From assembly GCA_949316235.1 (NCBI GenBank), contig OX438753.1:18780801-18844800 (forward strand): 64,000 nucleotides of DNA, read 5' to 3'. Numbering within the stretch: position 1 is the stretch's first letter; every line of letters begins with the position of its first letter. The notes under the pieces were generated by a model. It did not search any database, was not told the origin of the DNA, and worked only from the letters and a program-made list of their open reading frames with translations. Below are positions 55,201 through 64,000 of this stretch, piece by piece. This DNA is from Oegoconia quadripuncta. Lineage: Eukaryota; Arthropoda; Insecta; Lepidoptera; Autostichidae. Position numbers and translations under genes: made by a program.

Positions 55201-57607
55201 TCATACATTAACCAAGCTCTACGGCTGTTAATGTTATTGAAATACGTTAACTGGCAGTATTTTACATACGTTACAGTTACAAGACGTGGATAGTGTCCAC
55301 CTGGACGACTCTTTATACCGGATGAATGTTTTACCGTAAGGAAAAAATTAGGGCATATTAGGTAAGCGAATTAGAAGGTTGGCAAGGGTAGTTTATTTTT
55401 TTTTTTTTCAAAATCTACATCGATTTATGCTTTGTGTCATTTGACGCGTCGAGTTTGTAGCCTATTCCATGTAAATTCACTCATTAAATTCCACTCATTA
55501 AATTAAGAAAATAGAAAAAATATGAGTTCCATATAAATTTCGTATGATAGGAACCCTACGAATCCCGCCAGTCGCATATTAATCTCCGCCCGGCGCGTGC
55601 GTCGATGATGGGTTTGAAAAAAAAAACTACCGATGCCAATACCTTCTATTTCACTTGTCTATTATGGCCTATTTTTTTCCTTACGGCAAAAAATCTCATT
55701 CCGTATTTATAAAGGTTGAACATGAAATTTCCCAACGACGAAACATTCGAAATACGTCCAAATTACTTTTCCAAAAATATACCGAATAGAATACCTTTAT
55801 ATGAATGTACTTCAATATCGTATTGGTATGTTTTTAAAAGGTTTGCCAATTAATAAATAAATTGGGAAGGTTTTCAGATAATGAGTCAAAGTTGCTTTAT
55901 TTTGTAGGTACACAGGTTACACTTAAAATAGTGAGATTTTTCGATTTTTTAAGCTACTGCAAGCAATTTTCCCCTGAGAAAAACAAACAAGAAACTCACT
56001 CGAGGGGTTGCTCCTTTAAAATAGGTTTTTATATTACAAACAATATTTTATTGGTTGGATATGAAATATTAGAATTCCACGCCACGACGCGTCTCAATGT
56101 GTGATACTAAAAACTCCCCATTGCAATGGGAGACTTCAGCCTTGACATAATAATATAACCATAATTAACACTAATTTGGAACATTACACTACGATCCATA
56201 ACTCGGACAGTTGTTCATTGAAACTGAACGAGAAAGCAAATTGTTAAATCGGAAACTGGCAGTGTCAGGAAGGAGTATGGGCTGACCAAGTGCGAAGGTT
56301 TTTTTTACCGTGTTATCACTTAACCTCTATCATACCTGATGTTAAGTGAAGATGAGGCCGAAGGTAAAGCGTACTGACCCGGAAAAGCCATCTTATTTGA
56401 GGGACTGGCTATCCTATCTCTGACAACCGGAACACAACAAGGCTATTAACGTTGCTGTTTGGCTGCAGATTTAGATAAGATGGTGGTAACTAGCCAGGCG
56501 GATATTTAAAATGCCTACCACCAACCAAACGGAGTATTAAACATGTACGCCGGGGATCGAACCCGCGACCTCCGATTCGTAAACCCTATGTTGTAAGATA
56601 AGTACCAATTGTGTTCCAGCTTCCAAGATAGGCCAGCCGGTTTGAAATTTCTTCCACGTAAGCTATTTTATATTTTATGTTCGGGTGTGCAAGGGTAGCA
56701 TCAAAATTGGTATTGCAGATTATGTGATAACTCATTTGTAAGTTCTCACTGCTGTGTTTTTTTTATGCACAACGGGTTGTACTTGACCTCAATCACACCT
56801 GATATTAAGTGAAGATGAGGTCGAAGGTGGAAGCGTACTGACCCGGAAACCCCGACACATTTGGGGGACTGGCTATCTTATCTCAACCGGAATTGCTATT
56901 AACATTGCTGCTTGGCGGCAGATTTAGATAAGATACGATTTAGATAAGATAGATAGAACCTGCGACCTCCGAATCGTAAACCCAATGTTGTTTACATTAA
57001 GCCATGGAGGCGGTTAAATCTTGCCTAATTGCAGGTTCCGACCACTTCTTCTCGCAGGAATCTACAGGACTGTCGTCTTATTTTTTATTTTTTTATGCAC
57101 GACGGGTTCGTACTTGACCTCAATCACACCTGATGTTAAGTGAAGATGAGGTCGAAGGTGGAAGCGTACTAACCCGGAAACCCCAACACATTTGGGGGAC
57201 TGGCTATCTTATCTCTGACAACCGGAACACAACAATGCTATTAACGTTGCTGCTTGGCGGCAGATTTAGATAAGATGGTGGTAGCTAGCCAGGCGGACAT
57301 TTTAATATGCCCTACCACCAACCAACCAAATTATCTTTTAGTATCTTTTTGTCCCCTGGGTCTTTCTCAAACATGTCCAGTTTTAACCTATTTGAGTATG
57401 GTGGTGGTTGGTGGTTGTTTAGCGTTATCTGGTGCCTCGCGTTCGAACAAATTTCTTATCGTCAACATTTAAACTTTTTCGAAAAGTCAGAAGTAGTACC
57501 TTAGTAGTGTGTGGGTTCTGCGCGTACGTACGCGTACTGTGGGGCTCGGGAGGCGAACAGCGCGCCAAACAGAGGCACGCCAGCGCCGCCACGGCCGCGC
57601 TTAACAT
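45003..57607 (-). CDS. Uncharacterised secreted coiled-coil protein, 9 coding exons, 435 aa
   Basis: Minus-strand coding exons: 57607-57500, 54515-54404, 51860-51763, 49273-49163, 47740-47525, 46919-46801, 46140-46041, 45691-45462 and 45216-45003. All junctions are GT/AG, phases agree, and the sum is 1308 nt. Residues 1-17 ([17 protein letters not shown]) look like a signal peptide. Residues ~37-360 are rich in Leu, Glu, Arg and Gln with heptad-like spacing ([38 protein letters not shown]), a long coiled coil. Sequons lie at 129, 170 and 302. The tail has an acidic stretch (366-382) and then a basic His/Arg-rich end (412-433). There is no fibrinogen, laminin or other globular domain in the window. 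It resembles oligomerising stalks of extracellular proteins, but I cannot name it. An acceptor 8 nt before the ATG implies a 5' UTR exon further right. More exons in the large first intron cannot be excluded. Confidence 0.8.
46219..46286. repeat. (TG)34 microsatellite
   Basis: 68 bp of uninterrupted TG, in an intron of the secreted coiled-coil gene about 80 bp from exon 46041-46140. Likely polymorphic. Confidence 0.95.
46437..46527 (-). mobile_element. RTE-type LINE 3' fragment
   Basis: On the plus strand ATCATCATCAGCCGAAAAAC, GTCCACTGCTGGACC and TGTGGGGGGCCTGCC, the reverse complement of a lepidopteran RTE 3' end. The same end closes the larger copy at 48168. Confidence 0.65.
47180..47222 (-). 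mobile_element. Small RTE 3'-end relic
   Basis: TCAGTCACAGGATGTCCACT and AATATAGGTCTCCCC resemble the RTE 3' terminus in reverse. Confidence 0.4.
47807..48049 (-). repeat. Helitron-like short element, family H, near full length
   Basis: On the minus strand it begins TCTAACTAATATTATAGATG and ends in the hairpin GCAGGCGAAGCCGCGGGCGG and AAGCTAG. A 5' TC, a 3' hairpin and a terminal CTAG fit a non-autonomous Helitron. Confidence 0.6.
48168..48734 (-). pseudogene. RTE-clade LINE, C-terminal fragment, frameshifted
   Basis: The minus-strand frame from 48734 reads [20 protein letters not shown], then [14 protein letters not shown] and [18 protein letters not shown], the region after the RT domain in RTE elements. 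Near the 3' end the frame shifts to that giving [18 protein letters not shown]. It ends at the typical TCAGCCGAAAGACATCCACT terminus (plus strand) followed by an ATC repeat. Strongly 5'-truncated and dead. Confidence 0.8.
48735..49162. other. Intron of the secreted coiled-coil gene, nothing recognised
   Basis: No repeat match or conserved coding signal. Confidence 0.35.
49822..50075 (-). repeat. SINE family C, near full length
   Basis: Related to family A but distinct: CCATCTAGCTCCACAGTAGG, TGGATACCAGATTGTTGATA, B-box complement GGAATTCGAACCCGCAACC, and a head complement TAACCACTACACCAAACAGG. tRNA-derived. A second copy lies at 53565. Confidence 0.75.
50130..50200. repeat. Half copy of MITE family L
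   Basis: GGCGCTTACGTGGTACCAAA and TTTAG match one arm of 25305-25500. Confidence 0.55.
50546..50969 (+). repeat. Helitron-like short element split by an insertion
   Basis: Starts TCTAACTAATATTATAAATG and ends CGAAGCCGAGGGCGGTAAGC then TAG. The family body breaks after GGTATATAGGTAG (about 50643) and resumes near 50860 with ATTCCTTTTTATCCCGATAA. About 215 bp, starting with AATAAATAAATAAAT, is inserted. Confidence 0.6.
51197..51605 (+). mobile_element. Jockey-like LINE 3' end, a second lineage
   Basis: The frame gives [20 protein letters not shown], then [20 protein letters not shown] and [13 protein letters not shown], followed by the common 3' end CCATCAGGTGACCCGCATGC and CGTTTGCC, then A-rich tail 51592-51612. 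It differs from the 2149 lineage. The last ~120 codons only. Confidence 0.75.
51870..52459. other. Intron of the secreted coiled-coil gene, possible weak inverted pair
   Basis: ATTCGGATGTACACCAATTA near 52111 and GTTGTACATCCGAATCAACA near 52202 are inverted relatives about 90 bp apart, perhaps a tiny MITE. Nothing else is seen. Confidence 0.4.
52460..52671 (+). repeat. Helitron-like short element, hairpin partly lost
   Basis: Starts TCTAATATTATAAATATC, has GGTTGAACGGATTTGCATGA and TATCCCGATAAAGTGAGTAG, and ends CACGCAAGCGAAGCTAG. Confidence 0.6.
52958..53400 (-). mobile_element. RTE LINE relic interrupted by a short insertion
   Basis: TCATCATGTCAGTCAGAGGA, then CCGTCCGGTGCGTGG and CCCCACTGGCTATCAG (to 53038), resumes at 53276 with CCACTGGCTATCAGTCTTTC and GAGCTATG. 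Both parts match the RTE C-terminal region seen at 48168-48734. Confidence 0.6.
53039..53275. mobile_element. 237-bp insertion with a perfect 14-bp target duplication
   Basis: CCACTGGCTATCAG stands at 53025-53038 and 53276-53289, exactly where the RTE sequence is split. The insert has no tRNA-like boxes or TIRs that I can see. On the minus strand it carries AATAAA but no long poly(A) run. The length of the duplication points to target-primed reverse transcription of an unknown RNA. Confidence 0.7.
53565..53790 (-). repeat. SINE family C copy
   Basis: GCGCCATCTAGTTCCACAAT, GATACCAGATGGTTGAG and the B-box complement GTATTCGAACCCGCGACC match the copy at 49822. The head is truncated near 53775. 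Confidence 0.7.
54143..54303 (+). repeat. Helitron-like short element, diverged
   Basis: CAGTAATATTATAAATGCGA, TGGCTGAACGGATTTGGATG and ATTCCACACGGGCGGAAG follow the family H order. Confidence 0.5.
54555..54932 (-). other. Unassigned 125-aa reading frame in intron 1 of the secreted gene
   Basis: ATG-initiated frame with [37 protein letters not shown] and [17 protein letters not shown]. The composition looks protein-like. The RFWTG with a following QLRVTF weakly recalls strand patterns of picorna-like virus capsid jelly rolls, so a captured viral fragment is one guess. It ends only 39 bp before exon 54515-54404 but is not in frame with it through a splice site that I can find. Function unknown. 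Confidence 0.35.
54633..54678. repeat. 21-bp inverted repeat with 4-nt loop
   Basis: Arm TTCTGGATCAACAGCTCCTA at 54633, loop CAGT at 54654-54657, and a complementary arm at 54658-54678 with two mismatches. It lies inside the unassigned frame. Confidence 0.75.
55314..55706. repeat. TIR MITE, family M, copy 2
   Basis: TATACCGGATGAATGTTTTA, then CCGTAAGGAAAAAATTAGGG at the left and GGCCTATTTTTTTCCTTACG at the right. The interior GTTTGTAGCCTATTCCATG matches copies 1 and 3. Confidence 0.7.
55707..56317. other. Intron of the secreted coiled-coil gene, nothing recognised
   Basis: No element or conserved frame seen. Confidence 0.35.
56318..56600 (-). repeat. SINE family B, near full length with tRNA-like head
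   Basis: The first of three family B copies within 1 kb, all on the minus strand. The head complement GGGGATCGAACCCGCGACCT lies near 56552-56571. Confidence 0.8.
56758..57025 (-). repeat. SINE family B copy
   Basis: TTTTATGCACAACGGGTTGT, CACCTGATATTAAGTGAAGA and a body with a small internal duplication of TTTAGATAAGAT. The head part has AACCTGCGACCTCCGAATCG. Confidence 0.75.
57078..57332 (-). repeat. SINE family B copy, best preserved body
   Basis: T-rich start, ACCTGATGTTAAGTGAAGAT, GGAAACCCCAACACATTTGG, CGGCAGATTTAGATAAGATG and GCCCTACCACCAACCAACC. The tRNA head is missing. Confidence 0.8.
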
Positions 57608-57779
57608 CGCCCCGTCTGAAACACGCATCATAATTCGTCTATTTTATACACCAGGCATTAATACACTCTTACATTCTTACATTATTTCGGGGTTAAAGAG
57701 AGTCAGTGAAATTATGTACATATTGTAACACTACTTCCGACGACAATGAGTCTGTGGCCTCTAAATCACATTCCACTAA

Positions 57780-57985
57780 GTGCTCTGAGGGCAGAGTGTA
57801 AGTTTTGTTTCGACTTAACTTTACTACCGCGTTCACGTTTGCGTGAAGATTTCTCTCTCTCACTCTTCTTTCTCTAGCGGATAGTTTGCAAAACAACTTT
57901 TTTCATAGGGACTTTTTTCGTAAACGCGAACGCGATGGTAAAGTTAAAAACGAGACAAAACTTACACTTCGCACACTGATCGGTT
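57780..57985. repeat. TIR MITE upstream of the secreted gene
   Basis: The ~50-bp arms are inverted: AGTGTAAGTTTTGTTTCGAC on the left and GAGACAAAACTTACACTTCG on the right, with inner ACCGCGTTCACGTTT and AAACGCGAACGCGATGGT. It lies ~170-380 bp upstream of the coding ATG, where the promoter or 5' UTR exon is expected. Confidence 0.75.
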
Positions 57986-58291
57986 GTTTGTCATGCATTG
58001 CCTTTACATTTATTGCGGAGGGCAGGGGAAATAAAATTTAAAATGTGTTTGTAAAAAGAATATGTAAGAAGTGTGAAAGTGTCCTGACGCAGGTGGATTA
58101 TATATACATTTCTTTGCATTTCATCTAACCGCAACCACAGTGCAGACTCAACCGCATTTGTCTGCACAAAATGTTTGCCTTTGAACAGATAAATGTGGCT
58201 TTTGTTTTAAAAAAATTATATGTATCTATAGTATCCTATTGCAACTTAGAAGTGTCTACGTACAACAAACGCAAAGTCCAATTCATACTTA
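57986..58291. other. Region upstream of the secreted gene, nothing recognised
   Basis: No conserved frame. The first non-coding exon of the 45003-57607 gene may lie here. Confidence 0.3.
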
Positions 58292-58645
58292 ATATACTGG
58301 ATAAGTTTGTTATCGCAAGGAAAAAATAGGGCATATTAGGTAAGTGAAATAGAAGGTATTGGCATAGGTAGTTTAATTATTTTTTTTCAAAACCATGGAA
58401 ATAAGCCATTGTTTTGTCATTTGACGGTCGCGTTTGTGGCCTATTCCACCTAATTACATCATTAAATTAACTAAATAAAGAAAACTTCGAGAAAATATGA
58501 GTTCCAAATAAATTTCGCATGTTCCTCCGTACGAATCACGCCAGTCGCATATCGTTTTTGAAAAAAAATTAAACAATACCTTATTTATCACTTACCTAAT
58601 ATGCCCTATTTTTTTCCTTACGGTAAAAAAACTCATCCGGTATAA
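58292..58645. repeat. TIR MITE, family M, copy 3
   Basis: ATATACTGGATAAGTTTG and AAAAAATAGGGCATATTAGG at the left; CCCTATTTTTTTCCTTACGG and TAAAAAAACTCATCCGGTAT at the right. It lies in the same orientation as copies 1 and 2. Confidence 0.75.
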
Positions 58646-61600
58646 CTAATAAAAGAAACAATCGAAACATTATTAATCGCATGTCCCCCGTGCCGTAAAT
58701 TTTTAACAGATTTCTGCAGTTGGATAAGCTGCAGTAAACCACTGACTAATTCGCTCGTCATATCAAGCAACGGTTATTGCACTCGCCAAATCGTGATTGT
58801 GGCATTTTAGACAGAATTTACCTTTAAATAAGTTCAAAGTTATCGTGAAGCAGAAGCTAAACGCAAAAGACTAACGCTATAAAATTACTTATTACTCGAA
58901 TGACCATAAACCTTGAAATTAAAATCTGTTCGGCGACGTTTAGAATGTTTAATTTTTGTAAAATAAAATATTCCCTAATACTGTAACAATACCTTCTTGA
59001 CTTTGAAGAAAAACGCAACCCTTGAGTTTCTTGCTTATTCTTCTCTAATGATTACAGCGCTGTGAATGGCGTTAAACAAAAAAAATATTTATATCTTTTG
59101 GCATTAAGACTTTGTCATTCATTATAGACACGCGGAGCGGAGGCCTCACCTAGTTCAGTTAATCTTTTTGTTTGGTCTCTTTAGTTCTATGGTATTTACG
59201 TGCAAGAAATCCTAACATCTTCGTTTTCTTGTTTCTTGTTCCCAGATACTCATCAATGTACAGCCATAAATGTTGTACTCGTATTTACGCGGATTTATTG
59301 CTGCTATGGTTGGATTGTCTGTCGCCTCAGGGGATGCGTGCCGTTTTTAAATTGCAAAGTTTCGTACTCGTATATTTGTCAATTTTGTAATATCTTTTAT
59401 ACTGTTTCAATCAACTACTTTGACTGCATATCAGTGAATAAGCGTATTAGCCAGTTGCTCTATTTAGCTCCCGACGCAAAAAGAGGGTTGTCATTGTAGT
59501 GCCAAAACGCCTAAACAGATTTGTAAACGGTATTTGATTTATGAATGCTGGTATTTACCTACGAGATGGTTTTTGGCCATGGATCACAAAATCGGTTCAT
59601 AGTTTCTCGAGGGTTTTCAATTTATGATTTTATATATCATATTCTTAATTTGTTAGTCGGTTCAATTCAAAATGTTTAATATAAAGCCATTAAATAAGAA
59701 TACAAATGTGTCCGATAGTTCAGCTTAAGTAGTAAATTTAAAAAATTATAATCAAGTTTCTTATTCGTTTTCACCTCTTCATTTCGTCAATGATACCTCG
59801 TTTATGGTTATTTGCTTTCCTTTGTGGTCCGTTCTATTATGCTAAACAAACGGCGGGACGCCTCGCGTGGAAGGGGTCATTGATATCAAGGGAGCGGTTC
59901 TTATAAACTGGCGTCTTCGCTAAAGCGATTCCTTCGGAATGCCTACTTAGATTGTTCCTTTTAGTTTGCAATCAATTACGGTCAATCGATAAGTCTTGTA
60001 GCTTTTATTGAAGTAATTTGTAAGCTATTTTAAATTGCAGCGGGATGAATATTTGCAAAATAAATTTATGTGTTTTGCAAAATTGTTGCATGAATGGCAT
60101 TAATAACTTTAAAGTTGCCCACCCCAGTTGTTTAGATCTTTCGGCGGTTCGCCAAAACGTCGAGAATTTGTTCGTTTGAACTTAGTAGTTTTATACAAAC
60201 TATTATTATTAAAGCACTTAATAAACTCACTTTCCGTACTTGAGTATGATAGACTACAGGTAACCAACTTGAATGTCGCCATACATTACCGCTGTGTCTG
60301 CAGCTGGTTATAGCTTGACACGTGGTCGATTGTAGATGGTAGCTAAACTATATCGATAAAATATTCATCGTATATTCGTCTTATTAATGATAAAGCCACC
60401 CTTGGCCTGTTCACGACCATCATACTTTTAATAAGATAATTTCTTTTAAAGAAAATCGCTTTACACCTCTATTGGGGTTGGTGGTCTGTTTCAAAAGGAT
60501 ATGTATATCCCGGTTCATTGATAGGATCGTGCATGGGATGCGCCTCATCTCGAAGCGATGACAAGCCCATTGTTTGTGTGTGATCGCCGACAGGTGCATC
60601 GTCTCGTCCTGTTTATATCCGAGGGCAGTTAAGCAGAAAATTGTGTTGGAGATGTGACTGATGTGGCGCCCTCTTTAATTGGCAACACTTCCTGATTATT
60701 TTTGAAAATATCGATTTGTTTTTGTCATAAAAATAATTTTCAGTGGTTTGAAAATGTCAAATGTAAAAAATGACGTAATGTTAATAATAACGAAAATGTC
60801 TAATGTCAAAAGTGCCAAAAAGTCAAATATCTCGGATGTCAAAAATGACAATTGTCAAAGTTGCTAGATTTTTTATATTTTGTTCATTTTTGCCCGACTG
60901 TCCAAGGAAGAAGGATAATGTTTTACGAGTGTATATATTTAGATAAGTATGTATGCATCTGTAGATTTCTAAGTTACTTCCTGTAGCCTGAACGGCTTGA
61001 CCGATTTCGAAGTGCATGGTCTCGTTAGATTAGTCTTGATCCCTAGAGTGTCATAGGACACATTTTATAGTAAAAGCCAAACATGGCACCAGCAAAATAC
61101 AAAATATGCTGTTGGGTTTTTGGTTTTCAAACTTATATTGTTATTAATACTTTAAAGCGATAATAATCTCGAGGGCCGCTGACTGCCCGGTCAGAGAAAC
61201 GGCCCGTAACACTAGTTACAGCCTACAGGTTGACCTTGAATTAGTGGTGAATACTTTATGAGCGGTATGTAATAAATAACAAGGATTTTTTTTCCCATAC
61301 AATAAAATAGCATTTCTTCGGAGAAAATATTTTTTGTCGATTATATGCTTTTTCTTTGATAAACCACTAATTCTTTTTTAATAAATATTACAGTCTATGT
61401 CTCATATAACAAAAGTTGTTTGTTATTATGAGTACATACCCCTTATTAAGTATTCGCAAATAGTAGATGATTTAAACTCGCTCGTTGTTATGAGTTACTT
61501 CTGGCGACATTACCGTTTAACTTGAGCAGGGTGTATATCACCTATATAAGCAATATCGCCTCTTGCTCTCTCTAAGTGCTCTGCTTATTTGCCATATTTA

Positions 61601-62140
61601 TTTGCATTCCGCATAGGTTCGTGCACCTCGGGTTATCTTTGTCGAACGCCCACACTCCTAGAGGTCAGCTCTTCATCAGGCATTTGTTGTACACCATATG
61701 GTTATGTAACACAGCTACGCCCCCCTATTATAATGTCAGTCGTCCTCCCAGATTATATCTTGAGAATGGCTCGGGGTTACCTTTTCTTTAAACTAATACA
61801 TAATCACTGTCTGAAGCTATACTTATTACAGTAGCTGTCTATTAGTTTGATGGTGTATTAGTCCATGATTATGCGAGTAAATTATCGGTTTGTTGACTGC
61901 CGAGCAGGGATGTAGTTTAGCAGAGACGTGAAAGTCCCCCTGTTCCTGTAATAGACCTTCCTATAATGTATTTATAGGTGTTTTTAACTATGTGTTTGCT
62001 TAGATGGATTAGATTTATTTAGCTCACTTTTACAATGTCGTATCATACATACAATTTCGTAAATTAATGAAGTCATTGTCAAACATAAAATAAACATCCC
62101 ATAATTTATAGAATTTATACATATAATAATTGTAACCATT
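58646..62140. other. Gene-poor stretch, no supported gene
   Basis: Short frames only. Around 60750-60860 there is a degenerate run of ATGTCAAA-type units. Around 60985-61070, CGGCTTGACCGATTTCGAAG and GATTAGTCTTGATCCCTAGA resemble a common lepidopteran dispersed repeat. No GOPC exon was found here. Confidence 0.4.
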
Positions 62141-62459
62141 GTTACGTCTATTCCATTATGAAGTCTGAAAGTGGTAACAGAAAAGTTGAGGAGTAATAGG
62201 TTAGCATGGTTTGGGCACATTATGAGGAGGGATAAAAGGCACGTAACGAGACGAGTGCTAAGTATGAATGTGGAATGATACAGAGGTAGAAGAAGACCGA
62301 AGAAGGTGTTGGTAGACTGTATGAGGAATGATATGTGTATCAAAGGGGTGAGCACGGAGATGACGGCTGATAGATGAGAGTGGAAGATGAAGATATGTTG
62401 TGCTAATCCCATCTGAGTGGGATAAGGGCAGGAAAATGATGAGCCATGGTTACGTCTAT
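62141..62459 (+). mobile_element. 5'-truncated RTE-like LINE with 11-bp target duplication
   Basis: GTTACGTCTAT at 62141-62151 and 62449-62459 flanks ~297 bp. The plus-strand frame gives NRLAWFGHIMRRDKRHVTRR and RGRRRPKKVLVDCMRNDMCI, the C-terminal tail of an RTE-like RT with in-frame stops. It ends GGAAAATGATGAGCC. A short dead insertion with recognisable edges. Confidence 0.75.
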
Positions 62460-63299
62460 GTCAAATATGAGCACAACATAAAACAATAAGTTTATACATA
62501 ATATATACCTATGTCATAATTTATAGAAAACAAAATTATTCAATAAAATACTATATTAGCATGTATTGTTACGTAAATATTTATGAAAGCTGGATATAAC
62601 AAAATTATATAAAAAATATGTCACGTGATTATTGATTGCCATATTAACCTATGTCTGGCAGTAGAGATTAGCTTATATTCGTCCACTGGACATTTTGTCA
62701 CGTTGACGACTCAGTCCCGGAATGATCGGTATGACTTGAGCTTTCAGCCAGTTTAAGACTCAATTTAAAAAATAAGTGCATTGTAAGTCTGACTGATGCG
62801 AGGGCTAAATAAGATTAAATCTCTTGTCATGTTTTCTTTAGACGTTTCTTAGGTTCGATTCTTTTTAAGATACGTTGCAAAGCATTGGGACATAATTGAC
62901 ATTTTCGAATGTATGGAGGGACATAGTGAAATTTCTACAAGTAATACATCCAAATTGATTCGTTTAATATAATGCCAACACGGGTCTAGAAAATTCGATT
63001 TATTTTATTCTTATTTCTTGGTAAACTTATAGCATGTGTACAAATATAGTAATTATAATAACAATGGGTTACTGTAATGCCAATACACAGTTTACACCTA
63101 CAGTATTTACAACTTATGAGCGTCTATTTTTAAAGATAAAAATAAGAATAGCCATCCATCCAGCCATCACAGCCAGAAACCTGGGAGCTTTCCTTATCAA
63201 TATCCTACTTCGGTCGTTATTTTCATTTGATATACCACAGAATACATAATAGTACTAATGTATTCTTAGATAGATCTACATTTATCTCTCCATTACTAT
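62460..63299. other. Spacer, nothing recognised
   Basis: AT-rich, no element or conserved frame. Confidence 0.35.
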
Positions 63300-63487
63300 A
63301 ATCTCAATCACACCTGATGTTAAGTGAAGGTAAGGCCAAAGGTGGAAGCGTACTGATACGGAAATCCTATATTTTTTGGGGGATTGACTATCTTATCTCT
63401 GATAACCGGAATACAACAATGCTCTTAAACATTGTTGTTTGGCGACAGGCTTTAGATAAGATGGTGGTAGCTAGCCAGGCCGACCTT
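63300..63487 (-). repeat. SINE family B copy
   Basis: CTCAATCACACCTGATGTTA, CTCTGATAACCGGAATACAA and AGATGGTGGTAGCTAGCCAG. Both ends are truncated. Confidence 0.75.
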
Positions 63488-64000
63488 TAAATTTAAACAC
63501 AGTACGAACAAAGCTTGAAGACCACCAACGTGAAGCAAATCAAAAGGATAATAGATTCTTGACACTCAGAAGTGCGAAATGATATTTCTCGAGATCTAAC
63601 ATGTCTAGCTACGCCACTGTCTCTTCTCATAGCCGGTGCAACTCGACACGTAGTCGAGCTCATTTCGGCGATCGGCACGCAGCGTGATTCGTCACGGCCC
63701 GACCCGATGTGTATCACTGTTTAATTGACGCCCGATCGGCCGGCGCGGGCGCACTGCAGCGTAATGTTCCAAGAACGCCGACGCACTCGATTCAACTTTG
63801 TGCAACTAAAGTTCTTGAAACAGAGTCACAATGCTGATTTTTCAATGCGTAAACCTAGAATAAAAGTGTATCGGCGGCCAGACGTTAGCTTGTTTAAACA
63901 TATTTAAGCTTGAATTGGTAATCACAGTCGACGAAGTAGTCAATTTGATTTACAGCTACAGTCGAACGGACTTGATCATCGACAGACAAATCATCAAAGA
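63488..64000 (+). promoter_or_regulatory. Possible promoter or first exon of a gene beyond the window
   Basis: GC content rises sharply at about 63650-63780 (for example GCCCGATCGGCCGGCGCGGG), unlike the surrounding DNA, and initiator-like CACAGT and ACAGTCG occur near 63926 and 63957. No coding exon can be shown. Orientation is a guess. Confidence 0.25.

Overview
This window looks like nuclear DNA of a moth or butterfly (Lepidoptera, inferred). It is AT-rich, its genes are split by GT/AG introns, and it is dense with tRNA-derived SINEs, RTE and jockey/CR1-like LINE tails, small Helitron-like elements and TIR MITEs of kinds common in that order. I see no bacterial genes, CRISPR array or rRNA. 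All exon models below were built by hand from splice sites and reading-frame phase.

Layout. (1) 180-22173, plus strand: a complete four-exon TMEM35/NACHO-family membrane protein (156 aa). Intron 1 holds a LINE with an open endonuclease-RT frame. Intron 3 holds a complete BEL/Pao LTR retrotransposon (13408-20272) with apparently identical LTR cores and a 5-bp target duplication. (2) 25545-28080, minus strand: complete four-exon VTA1/LIP5 (314 aa), an ESCRT-III/VPS4 cofactor. (3) 28549-31458: a repeat cluster ending in a ~2.4 kb element with ~185-bp inverted ends that carries a broken THAP-domain gene. (4) 31705-34387, plus strand: complete five-exon Rheb GTPase (182 aa, CaaX box CVVS). (5) 34388-42424: Rheb 3' region and gene-free DNA with SINEs and MITEs. 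(6) 42425-44645, plus strand: the first two coding exons of GOPC (Golgi PDZ/coiled-coil protein); its later exons are not in this window. (7) 45003-57607, minus strand: a nine-coding-exon gene for a secreted coiled-coil protein (435 aa) that I do not recognise. It appears to sit inside, and antisense to, a large GOPC intron. (8) 57608-64000: MITEs, a truncated RTE LINE with target duplication, SINEs, and a GC-richer segment at the right edge that may be a promoter or first exon of the next gene.

The host genes share a loose membrane-traffic and signalling theme (VTA1 at endosomes, GOPC at the Golgi, Rheb on lysosomal membranes, TMEM35 in the ER). Nothing in the sequence shows co-regulation and I take this as chance synteny. 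The most notable items are the unrecognised nested secreted gene with two possible C-termini, the young BEL/Pao copy whose 3' LTR alone carries a triplicated 84-bp block, the THAP element with stacked termini, an unassigned exon-like block inside GOPC intron 1, and a short retroinsertion with a perfect 14-bp target duplication.
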